From JAJPKK01 sp963787675 (GTDB taxonomy: Bacteria > Pseudomonadota > Alphaproteobacteria > Rhizobiales > Xanthobacteraceae), in assembly GCA_963787675.1 (NCBI GenBank), contig CAWBDV010000007.1:1116001-1180000 (forward strand): 64,000 nt of DNA, written 5' to 3'. The stretch's first letter is position 1. The number at the start of each line of letters is the position of its first letter. Below are positions 16,738-25,968 of the stretch, in pieces. The position numbers and the translations under genes were made by a program. The notes below the pieces were generated by a model, which did not search any database, had not been told where the DNA came from, and worked only from the letters and a program-made list of their open reading frames with translations.

Positions 16738-19365
16738 ATGAGCGAGCAACAAGTAGCTGCGGCGGCGCCACTTCCTGCGCCTGCTCCATGGATCATCACG
16801 GTTTGCTCTGTGGATGAGCTTTGGGCGTATGGGAAAACGCAAGACAACTCGGTCCCTCTCCGTCTCGGCAAGGCGACGGGAAGTGCACCCAACGACCGTT
16901 ATAAGCTCGACTGGACGCTCCACGCGTCGGTCGATCCTGTGGCACTCCCTGTCGAAGCTACGGTCCGTAGGTTTCTGGAGATCATTCACGCTCAGGCCGA
17001 TCGGTCCATCGGCGCTGCTGACCAACGCGGCATCTTACAGATGTGCCGCATTCATCCGGATAGAAAAAATAGCGTCGTACCGTCCACATTTGCCATCGGG
17101 AAAGTGGACAAGATGGTGAAGGTAGCGACCGCGGACGCGACGCACGGGCACAACGTGTACATGGAGGGCCGCACTTTGCGTGCGGACGTCAAACGATCAA
17201 AGCGCGGTTCGCTCGCCGATACCGCTTGCGTGTTTGCCTTGGTGATCGACAGTGACAACGACAAAGGAAAGGGCGGCAACGTGACGGCCGAGCCGTCGCT
17301 GGTGGTCGAATCAAGCCCGGGCAATTACCACTTCTGGTATTTTCTTGACCACGCCATCGTGGCCGAGCAAGCGAAGGAAATCGGCAAAGCCATCCGTGAA
17401 TCGTCGGGGGCTGACTACGACACTGGCAATGTTGTTCAGCCCTATCGCATCGCTGGCACGCCAAATTTTCCCGACGCCATCAAGCGTCAACGCGGACGCG
17501 TTGTGGTGCCGACCAGCATTGCCGATTACAGCGGCAAGCTGTGGACTCCGGAAGATCTTCTGGAGGCCTTCAAACCGGCGCCTAGAGCAGAAAAGGCAGA
17601 CTGTGGTGAAGGCGCATGCGTCGACGAAAATGAGTTGGCGCTGCCGGAGGACCTGCTACAGCTCATTGTGCACGGCGACGCGGTCGGTTTCCGGTCCGAG
17701 AGATTCCATAGCGTAGTAGCAAGGTTGAAAAAGCGCGGATGGCCCCTTGATGCGATTGTAACCTTATTGGAGAAATACCCGAACGGGATTGCGAACAAGT
17801 ATGCCGACCTCGATCGCGTGCGCGAGGAAGCCGAGCGATCCTACAACAAGATAGATGCCGGTCGCTCCACGCTTCCGACGATCAGTCTCAACAAGGGCGA
17901 CATCCCTCGCATTATTGTTGATATCGAGGCGGCACTGAAGCGTAACAACGTGCCCGTGTTCTCAAGGGCCGGTTCACTTGTATACCCGATATACGAGGAA
18001 ATGGATGCCGGAAGGGGGCGCAAAACCGTTGTTGCAAAATTCAACCGCTTCACAGCCGAATCGCTGCAAATTGAAATGGCCAGGTCAGCAAATTTCATTG
18101 CTTGGCGCCTGGCCAGAAATGGTGAAATGGTATCGTACACTGCCGACCCGCCGCCTCACATCGCGAAGCTGATGTTGGTCAACAATCGGCATTGGCAGGC
18201 TCCGAACGTCACTGGGATTGTCACCACGCCGGTGCTGCGGTCTGACGGCTCCCTACTGGCCGGGGACCGAGCAAGTTACGACGTAGCGACGCGGCTATAC
18301 TACATTCCGGGCGTGGTGATGCCCGCCATTGCGGAGCAGCCGACTAAAGAGGACGCACGTGCGGCGCTGGGGTTGCTCGACGGACTTTTCGATGAAACGC
18401 CCTTCGTAAATGCCATAGACCGCGCTGTTGCATTGTCGGGAATTTTGACCGCTGTGGTCCGTGGCTCTATACCGGTCGCCCCGCTAAATCTTATTCGCGC
18501 GCGCACAGCGGGGACTGGCAAAAGCTACTTGGTCGACGTCATATCCGCCATCTTAACGGGAAAATGGTGCCCTGTGATGGCAGTGCCGCCAAGCGAAGAG
18601 GAACTTGAAAAGAGGCTGGGTGCCTTGGTTATTGGCGGTGTGCCTATGATTAGCCTCGACAACGCGGACCAGGACATTGGTGGCGCTGCGCTTTGCCAAT
18701 TGGTGGAGCGTCCGGTGGTCAGCCTTCGGATTTTGGGTCGCAGTGAACAGCCGGAATTTGCATGCCGGGCTGCAGTGTTCGCGACCGGCAACAATATTGG
18801 CGTCCGTGGTGATATGACGCGACGCACGCTCATATGTAACCTGGATGCCGGCGTCGAACGGCCAGAGGTGTGCAAATTCAAGCGTTCACCCATAGACGAG
18901 GTTTTGGCCGACCGTGGGCGCTACGTTGCAGCGGCGCTGACCGTGATCCGTTCCTATCTCCGGGCGGGCGCGCCGAAAGTATACGACCAACTCGGCAGCT
19001 ATGGGGAATGGTCGCGAATGGTTCGTGGCCCTCTGATGTGGCTTGACCAGCCAGACCCCGTCGCGTCAATGCAGGCCGCGCGGGAGGATGATCCGGAACT
19101 CGCCAATATCCGGGAACTGTTCCTATCGGGGTGGCTGACTTTGGGTCGGATGTACCGAGTGAGAGACATCGTCTCGGCGGCCCAGGGCAACGACGACTTT
19201 GAGGATCTGCTACTTCGCGCGGCCGGCGATCGTGGCGAAATATCACGGGAGCGCCTGGGGTGGTGGCTTCGCAAGATTAGTGGCCGCGTGGTTGAGGGAC
19301 TCCGCTTGGTGACGGATAGTTCTGCCAAGGCCACTCTGAAGTACTGCCTTGAGAAGGCGGTCTAG
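16738..19365 (+). CDS. Primase-helicase type replication protein of a mobile element
   Basis: An 875-residue protein. The N-terminal half resembles RepB/archaeo-eukaryotic primases: FALVIDSDNDKGKGG (acidic catalytic pair near residue 168), SSPGNYHFWYFLD and QPYRIAGTPNFPD. The C-terminal half is an ATPase with Walker A ARTAGTGKSYL (near 590) and Walker B MISLDNAD (near 638), followed by FATGNNIGVRGDMTRR, as in superfamily-type helicases of plasmids and integrative elements. The ATG at 16738 follows GAAAGAGGCAAC. The gene converges on the recombinase at 19500. Its last 15 codons and the following spacer are duplicated in inverted form at 35 kb. Confidence 0.85.
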   Translation: MSEQQVAAAAPLPAPAPWIITVCSVDELWAYGKTQDNSVPLRLGKATGSAPNDRYKLDWTLHASVDPVALPVEATVRRFLEIIHAQADRSIGAADQRGILQMCRIHPDRKNSVVPSTFAIGKVDKMVKVATADATHGHNVYMEGRTLRADVKRSKRGSLADTACVFALVIDSDNDKGKGGNVTAEPSLVVESSPGNYHFWYFLDHAIVAEQAKEIGKAIRESSGADYDTGNVVQPYRIAGTPNFPDAIKRQRGRVVVPTSIADYSGKLWTPEDLLEAFKPAPRAEKADCGEGACVDENELALPEDLLQLIVHGDAVGFRSERFHSVVARLKKRGWPLDAIVTLLEKYPNGIANKYADLDRVREEAERSYNKIDAGRSTLPTISLNKGDIPRIIVDIEAALKRNNVPVFSRAGSLVYPIYEEMDAGRGRKTVVAKFNRFTAESLQIEMARSANFIAWRLARNGEMVSYTADPPPHIAKLMLVNNRHWQAPNVTGIVTTPVLRSDGSLLAGDRASYDVATRLYYIPGVVMPAIAEQPTKEDARAALGLLDGLFDETPFVNAIDRAVALSGILTAVVRGSIPVAPLNLIRARTAGTGKSYLVDVISAILTGKWCPVMAVPPSEEELEKRLGALVIGGVPMISLDNADQDIGGAALCQLVERPVVSLRILGRSEQPEFACRAAVFATGNNIGVRGDMTRRTLICNLDAGVERPEVCKFKRSPIDEVLADRGRYVAAALTVIRSYLRAGAPKVYDQLGSYGEWSRMVRGPLMWLDQPDPVASMQAAREDDPELANIRELFLSGWLTLGRMYRVRDIVSAAQGNDDFEDLLLRAAGDRGEISRERLGWWLRKISGRVVEGLRLVTDSSAKATLKYCLEKAV

Positions 19366-19620
19366 TGTGGGTTCGTGGGTTGCGTGGGTTTGTTTTGTCC
19401 TTTCGCGAATGGGATCGAGAAGCGCTTGGGTCGTATGTACACAAAATAGGGAGCGGCTGGAAAAACCCACGCAACCCACGGAACCCACGAGGTTGCTTTC
19501 TAAATCGAAATCCGCTCCACCTCGTCGAGGCTCACTTCGTCGCGCCGGCGATCGTAGAGCTGCGTGGTGCGGGTCGAGGCATGGTTTGCCATCGCCGCAG
19601 CGTTTTCGAGCGAGCCGCCA
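19310..19620. repeat. Inverted repeat, copy 1: primase 3' end, spacer and recombinase 3' end
   Basis: About 300 bases, covering the primase C-terminal codons (SSAKATLKYCLEKAV), the convergent spacer and the recombinase C-terminus, recur in opposite orientation at 35043-35340. The two copies differ at only a scattering of positions by eye. Both protein ends are conserved, so this is duplication of one junction. Confidence 0.9.
19367..19490. terminator. Large interrupted palindrome between convergent genes
   Basis: The arm GTGGGTTCGTGGGTTGCG (from 19367) pairs with CGCAACCCACGGAACCCAC (to 19490) across about 75 bases. Each arm is itself built of GTGGGTT units. The element ends both the primase and the recombinase genes and is kept in the 35 kb copy. 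It may be a bidirectional terminator or a site used by the recombinase. Confidence 0.6.
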
Positions 19621-20459
19621 TTTTTCAGATAGGCGGTGATGCCCGTTGCCCGAAAGGTGTGATTGCCGACCTGGGTCTTGATGCCGGCGTCGCGAGCACG
19701 CCGGCGGATCATGGCGTGAGCATTCTGCTGGGGCAGGGGGGTTTTGGTGAGCTGCCCGGTCGTGCGGCCGATGGTGCGAAACAGCGGCCCTTTGGGGTCG
19801 GCGGAGATCCCGCTGCCGTCGAGATAGGCGTGCAGGTAGGTCTCAAGATTGTGGTGGCACGGCATCTCGTGGCGCTTGCCGCCCTTCTCGCGCAGCCGCA
19901 CCCATAGCCGACGGTTCTGCACGAACACGTCGTCGACCTTCATGGCGAGCGCCGCGCCGATGCGCGCGAACGAAAACACCATGAGGCCGATCAGCGCGCG
20001 ATCGCGCAGGCCGGCGTGCGTGCTCACGTCGATCGCGTCGAGCACGCGACGCGCTTCCTCAGGCGATAGCACCGGCGTCTTGCCGCGCTTCACGACGTGG
20101 CTCGGACCGCGCACCGATGAGGCCGGGTTCACCGGCATGACCTGGCCGACGACAAGCCAATCGAACAGATGGCGAATTGCGGACAGCCGCTGCTTGGCGG
20201 TCGGCGCCGATCGCTCGCGAGTCAGCTCCTCGATGTAGCCGGCAACGTGCACCGGCTGGACCGCCGCGATCGACGGTACATGGCGTTCCTCGCACCAGGC
20301 CAGGAACTCGCTCACCGCCTGCGCATAGGCGCGGCGTGTATTGCGATTGCGAATGTTGGCAGTGAAGAATTCGATGAAGCGCACCTTTGCACTCTCGCCG
20401 GCGGCGGCGATGAGGGCAGGGGAGGCGACGACTGAACGGAAGGGGACGAGCTGGTTCAT
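19500..20459 (-). CDS. XerC/D-like tyrosine recombinase
   Basis: A 319-residue recombinase with an N-terminal SAM-like core-binding domain (RNRNTRRAYAQAVSEFLAWC) and a catalytic domain bearing Arg in SFARIGAALAM, Lys in GGKRHEMPC, HTFRATGITAYL, MANHASTRTTQLYDRRR (His and nucleophile Tyr). The ATG at 20459 overlaps the stop of the TIR-like gene as ATGA, so the two are translationally coupled; the longer open frame upstream is therefore not the start. The C-terminus is duplicated at 35 kb. It probably moves the element that also carries the TIR gene. Confidence 0.92.
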   Translation of the reverse strand: MNQLVPFRSVVASPALIAAAGESAKVRFIEFFTANIRNRNTRRAYAQAVSEFLAWCEERHVPSIAAVQPVHVAGYIEELTRERSAPTAKQRLSAIRHLFDWLVVGQVMPVNPASSVRGPSHVVKRGKTPVLSPEEARRVLDAIDVSTHAGLRDRALIGLMVFSFARIGAALAMKVDDVFVQNRRLWVRLREKGGKRHEMPCHHNLETYLHAYLDGSGISADPKGPLFRTIGRTTGQLTKTPLPQQNAHAMIRRRARDAGIKTQVGNHTFRATGITAYLKNGGSLENAAAMANHASTRTTQLYDRRRDEVSLDEVERISI

Positions 20460-21343
20460 GAGCGCATCACCGTGTTCCAATCGATGTGGTACCCAGCCGC
20501 TTCCAGCTCTTTGGCCAAAGCTTGCTTCCAGCCACCGCCAGCGTCGAACGGTGTCCACACGATGCCGAGAATGTCTGAAGGCAATTCCAGATCACCTGCC
20601 TTCAGCGCACACACACGCGCCCGCGTCAGCCGGCCGATGAAATAGCCAAGCTCCAGGATGACGTTCTGCCGCGCCCGCGGCTGCTGAGCGCCTCCACCAA
20701 CGGCACCTCCTAAATCGTCGGGCGTCAACAAAATGATCGCAAAGCCGACGCTGGCGTGCGCTTCGAACTTCTCGATTACGGTTTTGCCTTGATTAGCTTG
20801 CTCGTGGAGAATGATCGGCTTCAGACCGATGCGCTCGAGGAAGCGGGCAACCGCCTCGCGCGACTCGCCAGCATGTCCGTGAACGATGAAGGCTTCTCGG
20901 CCGATAGGTGCGGCCGCCTGCAACACGACCCCATTGGGGATGAACTCAAATTCGACCTCAGCTAGATCTTCTTCCAAGGTTTGTACTGCTTGCTGCAGAA
21001 GAGCCAACGAACGTTTGCGATTCGCGTCGTAACCTTGAACATAATTGGCTAATGGCACCGGCGAAGAGCGCGCCAGCATTACCGGTGGCAACCACTGAAG
21101 ATTTGCGGCCAACTCCAAGCGACGATAATCAGCGGTGCCCTCGCCGAAGATTCGGGCGAGTGTCGTCTGTATTGATGTTGATAGCGCCTTCAACTGGGCG
21201 GGATGGCTCTCGGTTATTTTCTGCGGGGCGAACTCAGTCAGCTCCTCGATACGCTTCTTTAAGCGCTCAATCCCGTTCCGCATATCGTCTGCGGTCAGGA
21301 CCTTTCGGGGAGGCTCTCGAGGGGGCGAGGAACGACCGGTCAT
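20456..21343 (-). CDS. TIR-like nucleotide-binding effector (PF10137-type, CBASS/Pycsar-related)
   Basis: A 295-residue protein. Residues 20-130 are helical and partly coiled coil. Residues 150-275 match the TIR-like domain described for CD-NTase-associated (Cap12) and Pycsar effectors: EAFIVHGHAGESREAVARFL, LKPIILHEQANQGKTVIEKF, VGFAIILLTPDD and RARQNVILELGYFIGRL. In that family the domain degrades NAD when triggered. No cyclase or cyclic-nucleotide sensor gene is next to it, so it may be a stand-alone effector or be triggered by a distant partner. The ATG at 21343 has CGGAG upstream. It overlaps the recombinase by four bases. Confidence 0.88.
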   Translation of the reverse strand: MTGRSSPPREPPRKVLTADDMRNGIERLKKRIEELTEFAPQKITESHPAQLKALSTSIQTTLARIFGEGTADYRRLELAANLQWLPPVMLARSSPVPLANYVQGYDANRKRSLALLQQAVQTLEEDLAEVEFEFIPNGVVLQAAAPIGREAFIVHGHAGESREAVARFLERIGLKPIILHEQANQGKTVIEKFEAHASVGFAIILLTPDDLGGAVGGGAQQPRARQNVILELGYFIGRLTRARVCALKAGDLELPSDILGIVWTPFDAGGGWKQALAKELEAAGYHIDWNTVMRS

Positions 21344-21936
21344 GTGATCTCCGAATCAGTATGTGATAAAGGACATTATCACATATTCGCGACCTAGATC
21401 AATTTTGGCGGAGCAAGGCCTACTTTCCAGATTTTCCGTATTCAAAGGGATCGGATCGCGAGCCCTACAACAAGCCCAAAGATCAGGGCCGTGTACGCAA
21501 TCGTAATCTCTCGAAGTACGATGCAAATTCCTACCCTTCTGCTGGAGCAGCGGGGTTTTGGGGGAGCGCCGGTCGTGCGTCCGCAAAACCGCTTTCTTCG
21601 GACAGTCGGCACGCCACCGCCGCTGGATCCACCAAGATTGCACAGGCCCAAAGCCAGCAAACTCTTACTATTATACCGCGGAAATCACCTTTATTAGCCT
21701 GCGTGCCGCCCGGCGATCGTTTCGGCTATCCGTAGCTATTACCGCAAGCAATCATCGTGTAGCACGGCCGGTGGCAAGAGCTTCGGACGATCTTTTTGTT
21801 GCTCATTCGGTATACCGACGAAGCCCCAATGCTTCGCGAATGCGATGAGCTTGTCGTTGAACTGAACCGACCGGCTCACCGCGTCGTGGCGCACGATTAT
21901 CGGCCGTTGGCCGCGTCGATCTTGACCGCTTGCAGC
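21344..21936. other. Gene-poor stretch upstream of the TIR-like gene
   Basis: About 590 bases with only short shadow frames. It should contain the promoter of the TIR-recombinase pair. No RNA gene or repeat was recognised. Confidence 0.45.
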
Positions 21937-22056
21937 ATGATCACGGCCGGCCTTCCGGACGCGCAGCGCGATCCCGTTGTGTAGAAGCGAGAGAGACGAC
22001 GTATCATAGTATGTAGTAACGAGACGCTTGCGCGTTGCCGGCGTCGAGGCAAACCT
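21937..22056 (-). pseudogene. CYTH-domain (inorganic triphosphatase) fragment
   Basis: The minus strand encodes RFASTPATRKRLVTTYYDTSSL and LLHNGIALRVRKAGRDH, which match the start of a CYTH domain (YYDTxxLxLxxxGxxLRVR). A shifted frame continues with LQAVKIDAANG. The N-terminus (the ExExK motif) is cut off by an IS3 transposase fragment and the rest is lost. Confidence 0.75.
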
Positions 22057-22215
22057 GATGCGCTGCTGCATCACTCCGATCGCGGCAGCCAATACACCAG
22101 CGAGCAGTTCCAACGGTTGCTCGCCGACCATGGCGTTGTCTGCTCGATGAGCCGATCAGGCAACGTTTGGGACAATGCAGCGATGGTGAGCTTCTTCTCC
22201 TCGCTCAAGACTGAG
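22052..22215 (+). mobile_element. IS3-family transposase (OrfB) C-terminal fragment
   Basis: Encodes HHSDRGSQYTSEQFQRLLADHG and SRSGNVWDNAAMVSFFSSLKTE, the DDE core of IS3-type OrfB. The normal catalytic Glu (NAAMESFF) is Val here. No ends of the element are recognisable, so it is a relic fused to the following dehydrogenase remnant. Confidence 0.85.
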
Positions 22216-22217
22216 CG

Positions 22218-22852
22218 CGCCGTCAGCGAAGCCGAGCGCGCGTTCGGCCGCATCGACGTGCTAGTCAACAACGCCGGCTATGGCTATTTGGCTGCGGTCG
22301 AGGAAGGAGAGGAGAAAGATATTCACGCCATATTCGACACTAACTTCTTCGGCGTCGTCGCCATGATCCAAGCAGTTCTGCCGGGAATGCGGGCACGCAG
22401 ACACGGATTTATCGTCAACGTCGCATCAGTCGGCGGGATCACTGGCCATGCTGGCTCAGGCTATTATTCGGCCACGAAATTTGCCGTTGAAGGCCTGTCA
22501 GAGGCCCTAGCGCAGGAGGTCGCACCGCTGGGAATCCACGTCTTGATCGTCGAGCCCGGTCCGTTTCGGGCGATCCGTGAAACAGTCGCCCAATGTCATT
22601 GCTGACTATGAAAACTCGGCAGGCAAGCACCGCCGAGAAACCATAGAACGTAGCGGCAAACAAGCGGGCGATCCGGCGCGAGCCGCCGAGGCCGTCATCA
22701 AGGCGTTGCAGTCTCCCACGCCACCTCGACATTTGGTGCTCGGTCATGCGGGCTTTGACAACGTCGAAAACCAGTTGCGTTCGTTGCTGCAAGAGGCTGA
22801 TCTCTGGAAAGCGGCCAGTTTGGGTGCGGACTATCCCGCGTCCGCGGCGTGA
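22218..22852 (+). pseudogene. Short-chain dehydrogenase/reductase, 5'-truncated and frameshifted
   Basis: Starts in the middle of an SDR (FGRIDVLVNNAGYGYLAAVEE) directly after the IS3 fragment, so the Rossmann N-terminus (TGxxxGxG) is missing. The NNAG motif and YSATKFAVEGLSEALAQE (catalytic YxxxK) are kept. Near 22575 the frame changes with loss of a few codons after EPGPFR; the other frame continues KQSPNVIADYE to LGADYPASAA. Not functional as written. Confidence 0.88.
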
Positions 22853-23098
22853 TGGACCAGCATCAGCGGGGAGCGGGTGGACACATTCGCCTACCGTCCG
22901 GGACGCGGGAGCTGCGATCAGGCAGTTGCGCCGCCGTCGGCGGTGAGCTCAAGACCTTCGACCGGCAGAGGCAGATCGCGCGCTCTAGCCAGCTGTCGTG
23001 AACGCGACGTTTGACCTACAGCGGAACTTGAGCGTATGTGCCTATCTGGGCATAGAGCCAATATCGCGCGGCTGACGCCGCGGTGCAGCCGACCCTTG

Positions 23099-23587
23099 TC
23101 ACCTCTTGTATCCAAGGTCTCTCAACAGCTTGGACCTATTCTGCTTGTCATCGTCGCTTTCCACTGCACGCGGTGAGGCACCATCGATAACGCCGATGAT
23201 CGAGCGGCAATCTTCTACCTTTGCCACAAGGACTCTTACAGGGTTACTGGTCGCGCAATAGATCACAGCTACCTCACTGACGGTCCTTACGTTGTTTATG
23301 ACGTTTATTGGGTATGCTTCCCTAAAGAGTATCAGGAAGGTATGTCCTGCGGCAATTTTGAGAATGCTATCTTCTGCTCGTCTTCTCAGAGCATCATCAT
23401 TTCCGTCGCTCCTTACGAGGCAAGGGCCGCTAGCTTCTGCGAAAGCGATACCGAACCTCACTCCCGGAACCGAACCCACCATAGCCTCGAAGAGGTCTTC
23501 AACCGTCTTTATGAAGCCAGCGTGCCCGAGTATTGCACTGGTGTCCTCATCCTTTTCGATCGTGATGCATTCAAATTCTGGTCCCAT
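23099..23587 (-). CDS. Adenosine-specific kinase family protein (PF04008/DUF355-like)
   Basis: A 162-residue protein strikingly like the small archaeal family named adenosine-specific kinase: ILGHAGFIKTVEDLFEAMVG, SVPGVRFGIAFAEASGPCLV, RSDGNDDALRRRAEDSI, AYPINVINNVRTVSEVAVI and IIGVIDGASPRAVESDDD. The frame is intact and full length. The enzymatic role outside archaea is not established. It lies 97 bases after the archaemetzincin relic on the same strand, and both belong to families first described in archaea. Confidence 0.85.
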   Translation of the reverse strand: MGPEFECITIEKDEDTSAILGHAGFIKTVEDLFEAMVGSVPGVRFGIAFAEASGPCLVRSDGNDDALRRRAEDSILKIAAGHTFLILFREAYPINVINNVRTVSEVAVIYCATSNPVRVLVAKVEDCRSIIGVIDGASPRAVESDDDKQNRSKLLRDLGYKR

Positions 23588-23683
23588 GCCACCGCCTCAT
23601 TTGCCTCGCTCGAAGGAAATCCGCTCTCGTTAGTCAACCTGGAACCCGTGGAACCAACTCGCGCCCCAGTCATCTCGCCGCTG

Positions 23684-24242
23684 TCAACGCCGCGCTGAGC
23701 GTAGCGTCTCCTGGCATCGGGGGCAGTAGGCGGCGCGTTTGCGGTCGGTCTCCCCCAGGGTATTGCTGAACCACATGACGCAGCCCGAAATCGGCGCAAT
23801 GGCCGATCCCGACGGTGTGGCCGAGTTCGTGCATCGCCTCCTTCAAGACGCGGGCGCGAAAGCGCTCCTCGTCGGCATCGAGACGGAGCCGGAACAGCGA
23901 GATGACACAGGCTTCGCCGCTCGGCTGGGCCACGCCAAAGACGAAGTTCAGATCCCCCGCGTAGAGGTCGACTTCGGTGACGGCGAGCACGCGCTCAGCC
24001 TTGACCGAGAGCGCCAGGCCCAGCAGGGCATCGGCATGGAACTGGCCGCGCCTGACATCGAATGCCCCTTGCGGCAGCGCGCGCCGCTCAGCCAGTTCGA
24101 CAGCGAAACCGCTGCCGCCAAGGTCCCGCGCCAAGTCGTCGAGGGCGCGGCGATCAGCGGGCTTGAGAGTGATGGAAATTCCGGTTCGCATGCGCCAGAC
24201 TTGCATGCGTTCGGTCCGACGGGAATCCCCTCCGGGATTCAA
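23684..24242 (-). pseudogene. Archaemetzincin-type metalloprotease, frameshifted
   Basis: The N-terminal frame reads to HELGHTVGIGHC, the zinc-binding HExxHxxGxxHC motif of archaemetzincins. One extra base in the CCC run near 23785 then shifts the frame. In the restored frame the protein continues GCVMWFSNTLGETDRKRAAYC and PRCQETLRSARR to a stop at 23684, giving the family's second zinc site (four Cys). The break falls exactly between the two zinc motifs. The start is uncertain: ATGs at 24242, 24206 and 24191 are in frame and none has a clear RBS. Confidence 0.88.
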
Positions 24243-24810
24243 ATGTCAGACCCGATCCACTAGTATCCCGCAAAGTGCAATCACGACGAACCTAGTCTCA
24301 GGCACCGACCCGAATGGTGGCGGGCTGATGATGCAAGTCACCATCACGGGCGGTGGGCTTGCGTGTACGGGAGCGGCATTGGCCAAACGCTCGGCTTTAA
24401 CGTGCCAGGAGCAATCTTGACTTTCGATATTCTGGTTACCTCGGGAGAGCGCTCCACCTTCCTCTCATCCCGGCACCATGCGAAGCCCCGGCCGAGGTCG
24501 GCGCTTTTTCTTGCGGGGGACTTTAATGAACCAAGATCACAGGCTGGACGAAATTTGACGGCCGTATCAAAGAGGTCAAAGAGTTCTGGGAGCGCTTTTG
24601 CCAGCACGCAGTGCGGGTGGCTGAGACGGACACGCCGCTCGTCATTGCGGCGGCACGTATCATCATCCGATCGTTGATCCGCGGACTTACCAGCCCCGAA
24701 CTGTTACGTGATCTCGGTCCCAAGAGAGCCGAAGTCGTACACGCACAAATCGCGAAACTCGGCTGGAAGAGGACGTCGTCGCAGCAATCGCTGATTTCTG
24801 GGCGGATCCT
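24243..24810. other. Region without a supported gene
   Basis: About 570 bases holding only overlapping short frames on both strands. Probably decayed sequence between the archaemetzincin relic and the IS21 remnant. Confidence 0.4.
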
Positions 24811-25060
24811 GCCGTCCTGGCGGATTACGATGCGATCCGCATAGGCATGGACTTCGACCGGGCGCCCGACGGCGCTGGCTGCCACCGAGTACTTGTTGTC
24901 GTCGAAGCGACCAGGCAGGTCTTGGAGATCGATGCCAGCACCGCGTGGAAGCCGTCGAACCGGCCCGCATAGAGCACGAGCTTCGGTCGCTCCGCTTCAA
25001 CACTTCCCAGATCGTCTGCTCGACCAACTCTGGATGGCGATGCGCCATGGCGTAAGTCAT
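24811..25060 (-). mobile_element. IS21-family IstA transposase fragment
   Basis: Two minus-strand frames together encode ERPKLVLYAGRFDGFHAVLA, SISKTCLV and VGRPVEVHAYADRIVIRQDG, which is the C-terminal part of IstA. A frameshift separates them and both IS ends are gone. Confidence 0.75.
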
Positions 25061-25109
25061 CACACCGGCCCGGACGCATCTCACTCTTAGGGCCTCGGGG
25101 GGCGCGGGG

Positions 25110-25289
25110 CTACGCCTTATCAAACTTCAAGGACACATCGTCATCTAACAACGAAACAGTCGGATGCATCTCTGCGAACACGGCCAGTACATTACGCGCT
25201 TCTTCAGCAAAATCTGTCGGGCTGTTCACGACGATAGGGTACTCGAAGAATGGCTTCCCGCTCTTCAATATGACAAGCTTGGCGTTCAT
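25110..25289 (-). CDS. Small hypothetical protein
   Basis: A 59-residue protein, MNAKLVILKSGKPFFEYPIV to VSLLDDDVSLKFDKA. The ATG at 25289 is preceded by GGAAAGGATG, a good RBS, which is the main evidence that it is real. No family recognised. It stands isolated between IS relics. Confidence 0.6.
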   Translation of the reverse strand: MNAKLVILKSGKPFFEYPIVVNSPTDFAEEARNVLAVFAEMHPTVSLLDDDVSLKFDKA

Positions 25290-25535
25290 GAGGCATCCTT
25301 TCCCAGTCCACCACTATGACCCCCACCACGGTGGTCTGCCTAGAGTTTCCACGCAAGGAGAACGACGTAGGCAATCCTGAACGCATTACCTCACCCAGGC
25401 GACAGCCCACCGAGGCTGACTCCCCCAATCCCAACTACGAAAGCGAACATGGCTACTAAGTCGATTTATTTGGTCGGCCTCCAGGAGAGTTCGGATGTCT
25501 ACGTCCGTCACATCGCAGCGCTGCAATGGAACTCC

Positions 25536-25727
25536 TGCGCGGGCGTCGATTGCTCCGTGATAGCGCTGTGGCTCGGTCATGAATCGATCGAGACGACGCA
25601 GACCTATTTGCACGCCCACCTCGCACTGAAGGAAGCAGCCCTGGCGAAGCTCAAGCCGTACGAGCGCGGTAAGCGAACCCGCTTTCGCCCCAACGACCAC
25701 CTGCTCGCCTTCCTCGAAGCGCTGTAG
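25536..25727 (+). pseudogene. Tyrosine recombinase C-terminal fragment (RIT-type element)
   Basis: Encodes DCSVIALWLGHESIETTQTYL, carrying the His and nucleophile Tyr of a tyrosine recombinase, and the tail RFRPNDHLLAFLEAL. This tail is of the kind I associate with the last gene of recombinase-in-trio elements. The upstream part is missing. A palindrome stands 9 bases after the stop. Confidence 0.75.
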
Positions 25728-25735
25728 CTAACCTG

Positions 25736-25825
25736 ACTATGCCGAATGGTGCCGGGGCGATACCCCCCGCGACGGGCTGGAACAGCGCGACAAGACGTTT
25801 TCCTTCCAGAGCCATTCGGCATAGT
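25736..25825. repeat. Interrupted palindrome next to the recombinase remnant
   Basis: Perfect 14-base arms ACTATGCCGAATGG (25736-25749) and CCATTCGGCATAGT (25812-25825) enclose 62 bases. The position right after the recombinase stop suggests a terminal repeat of the element. Confidence 0.7.
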
Positions 25826-25852
25826 TCGGCGGGCGGCATAAACTTGCAAGCT

Positions 25853-25968
25853 CAATGACGTCGATCCGCAGGCTTGGCTCGCAGAGGTGCTGGCGCGACT
25901 GCCCAACCATCCCGCGAACCGGATCGCCGAACTGCTGCCGTGGAACTGGAAGCCCGCTGGCCTCTGAA
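25853..25968 (+). mobile_element. IS66-family TnpC C-terminal fragment
   Basis: Encodes NDVDPQAWLAEVLARLPNHP and IAELLPWNWKPAGL before a stop, the typical end of IS66 TnpC. Nothing else of the element is present. Confidence 0.85.
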
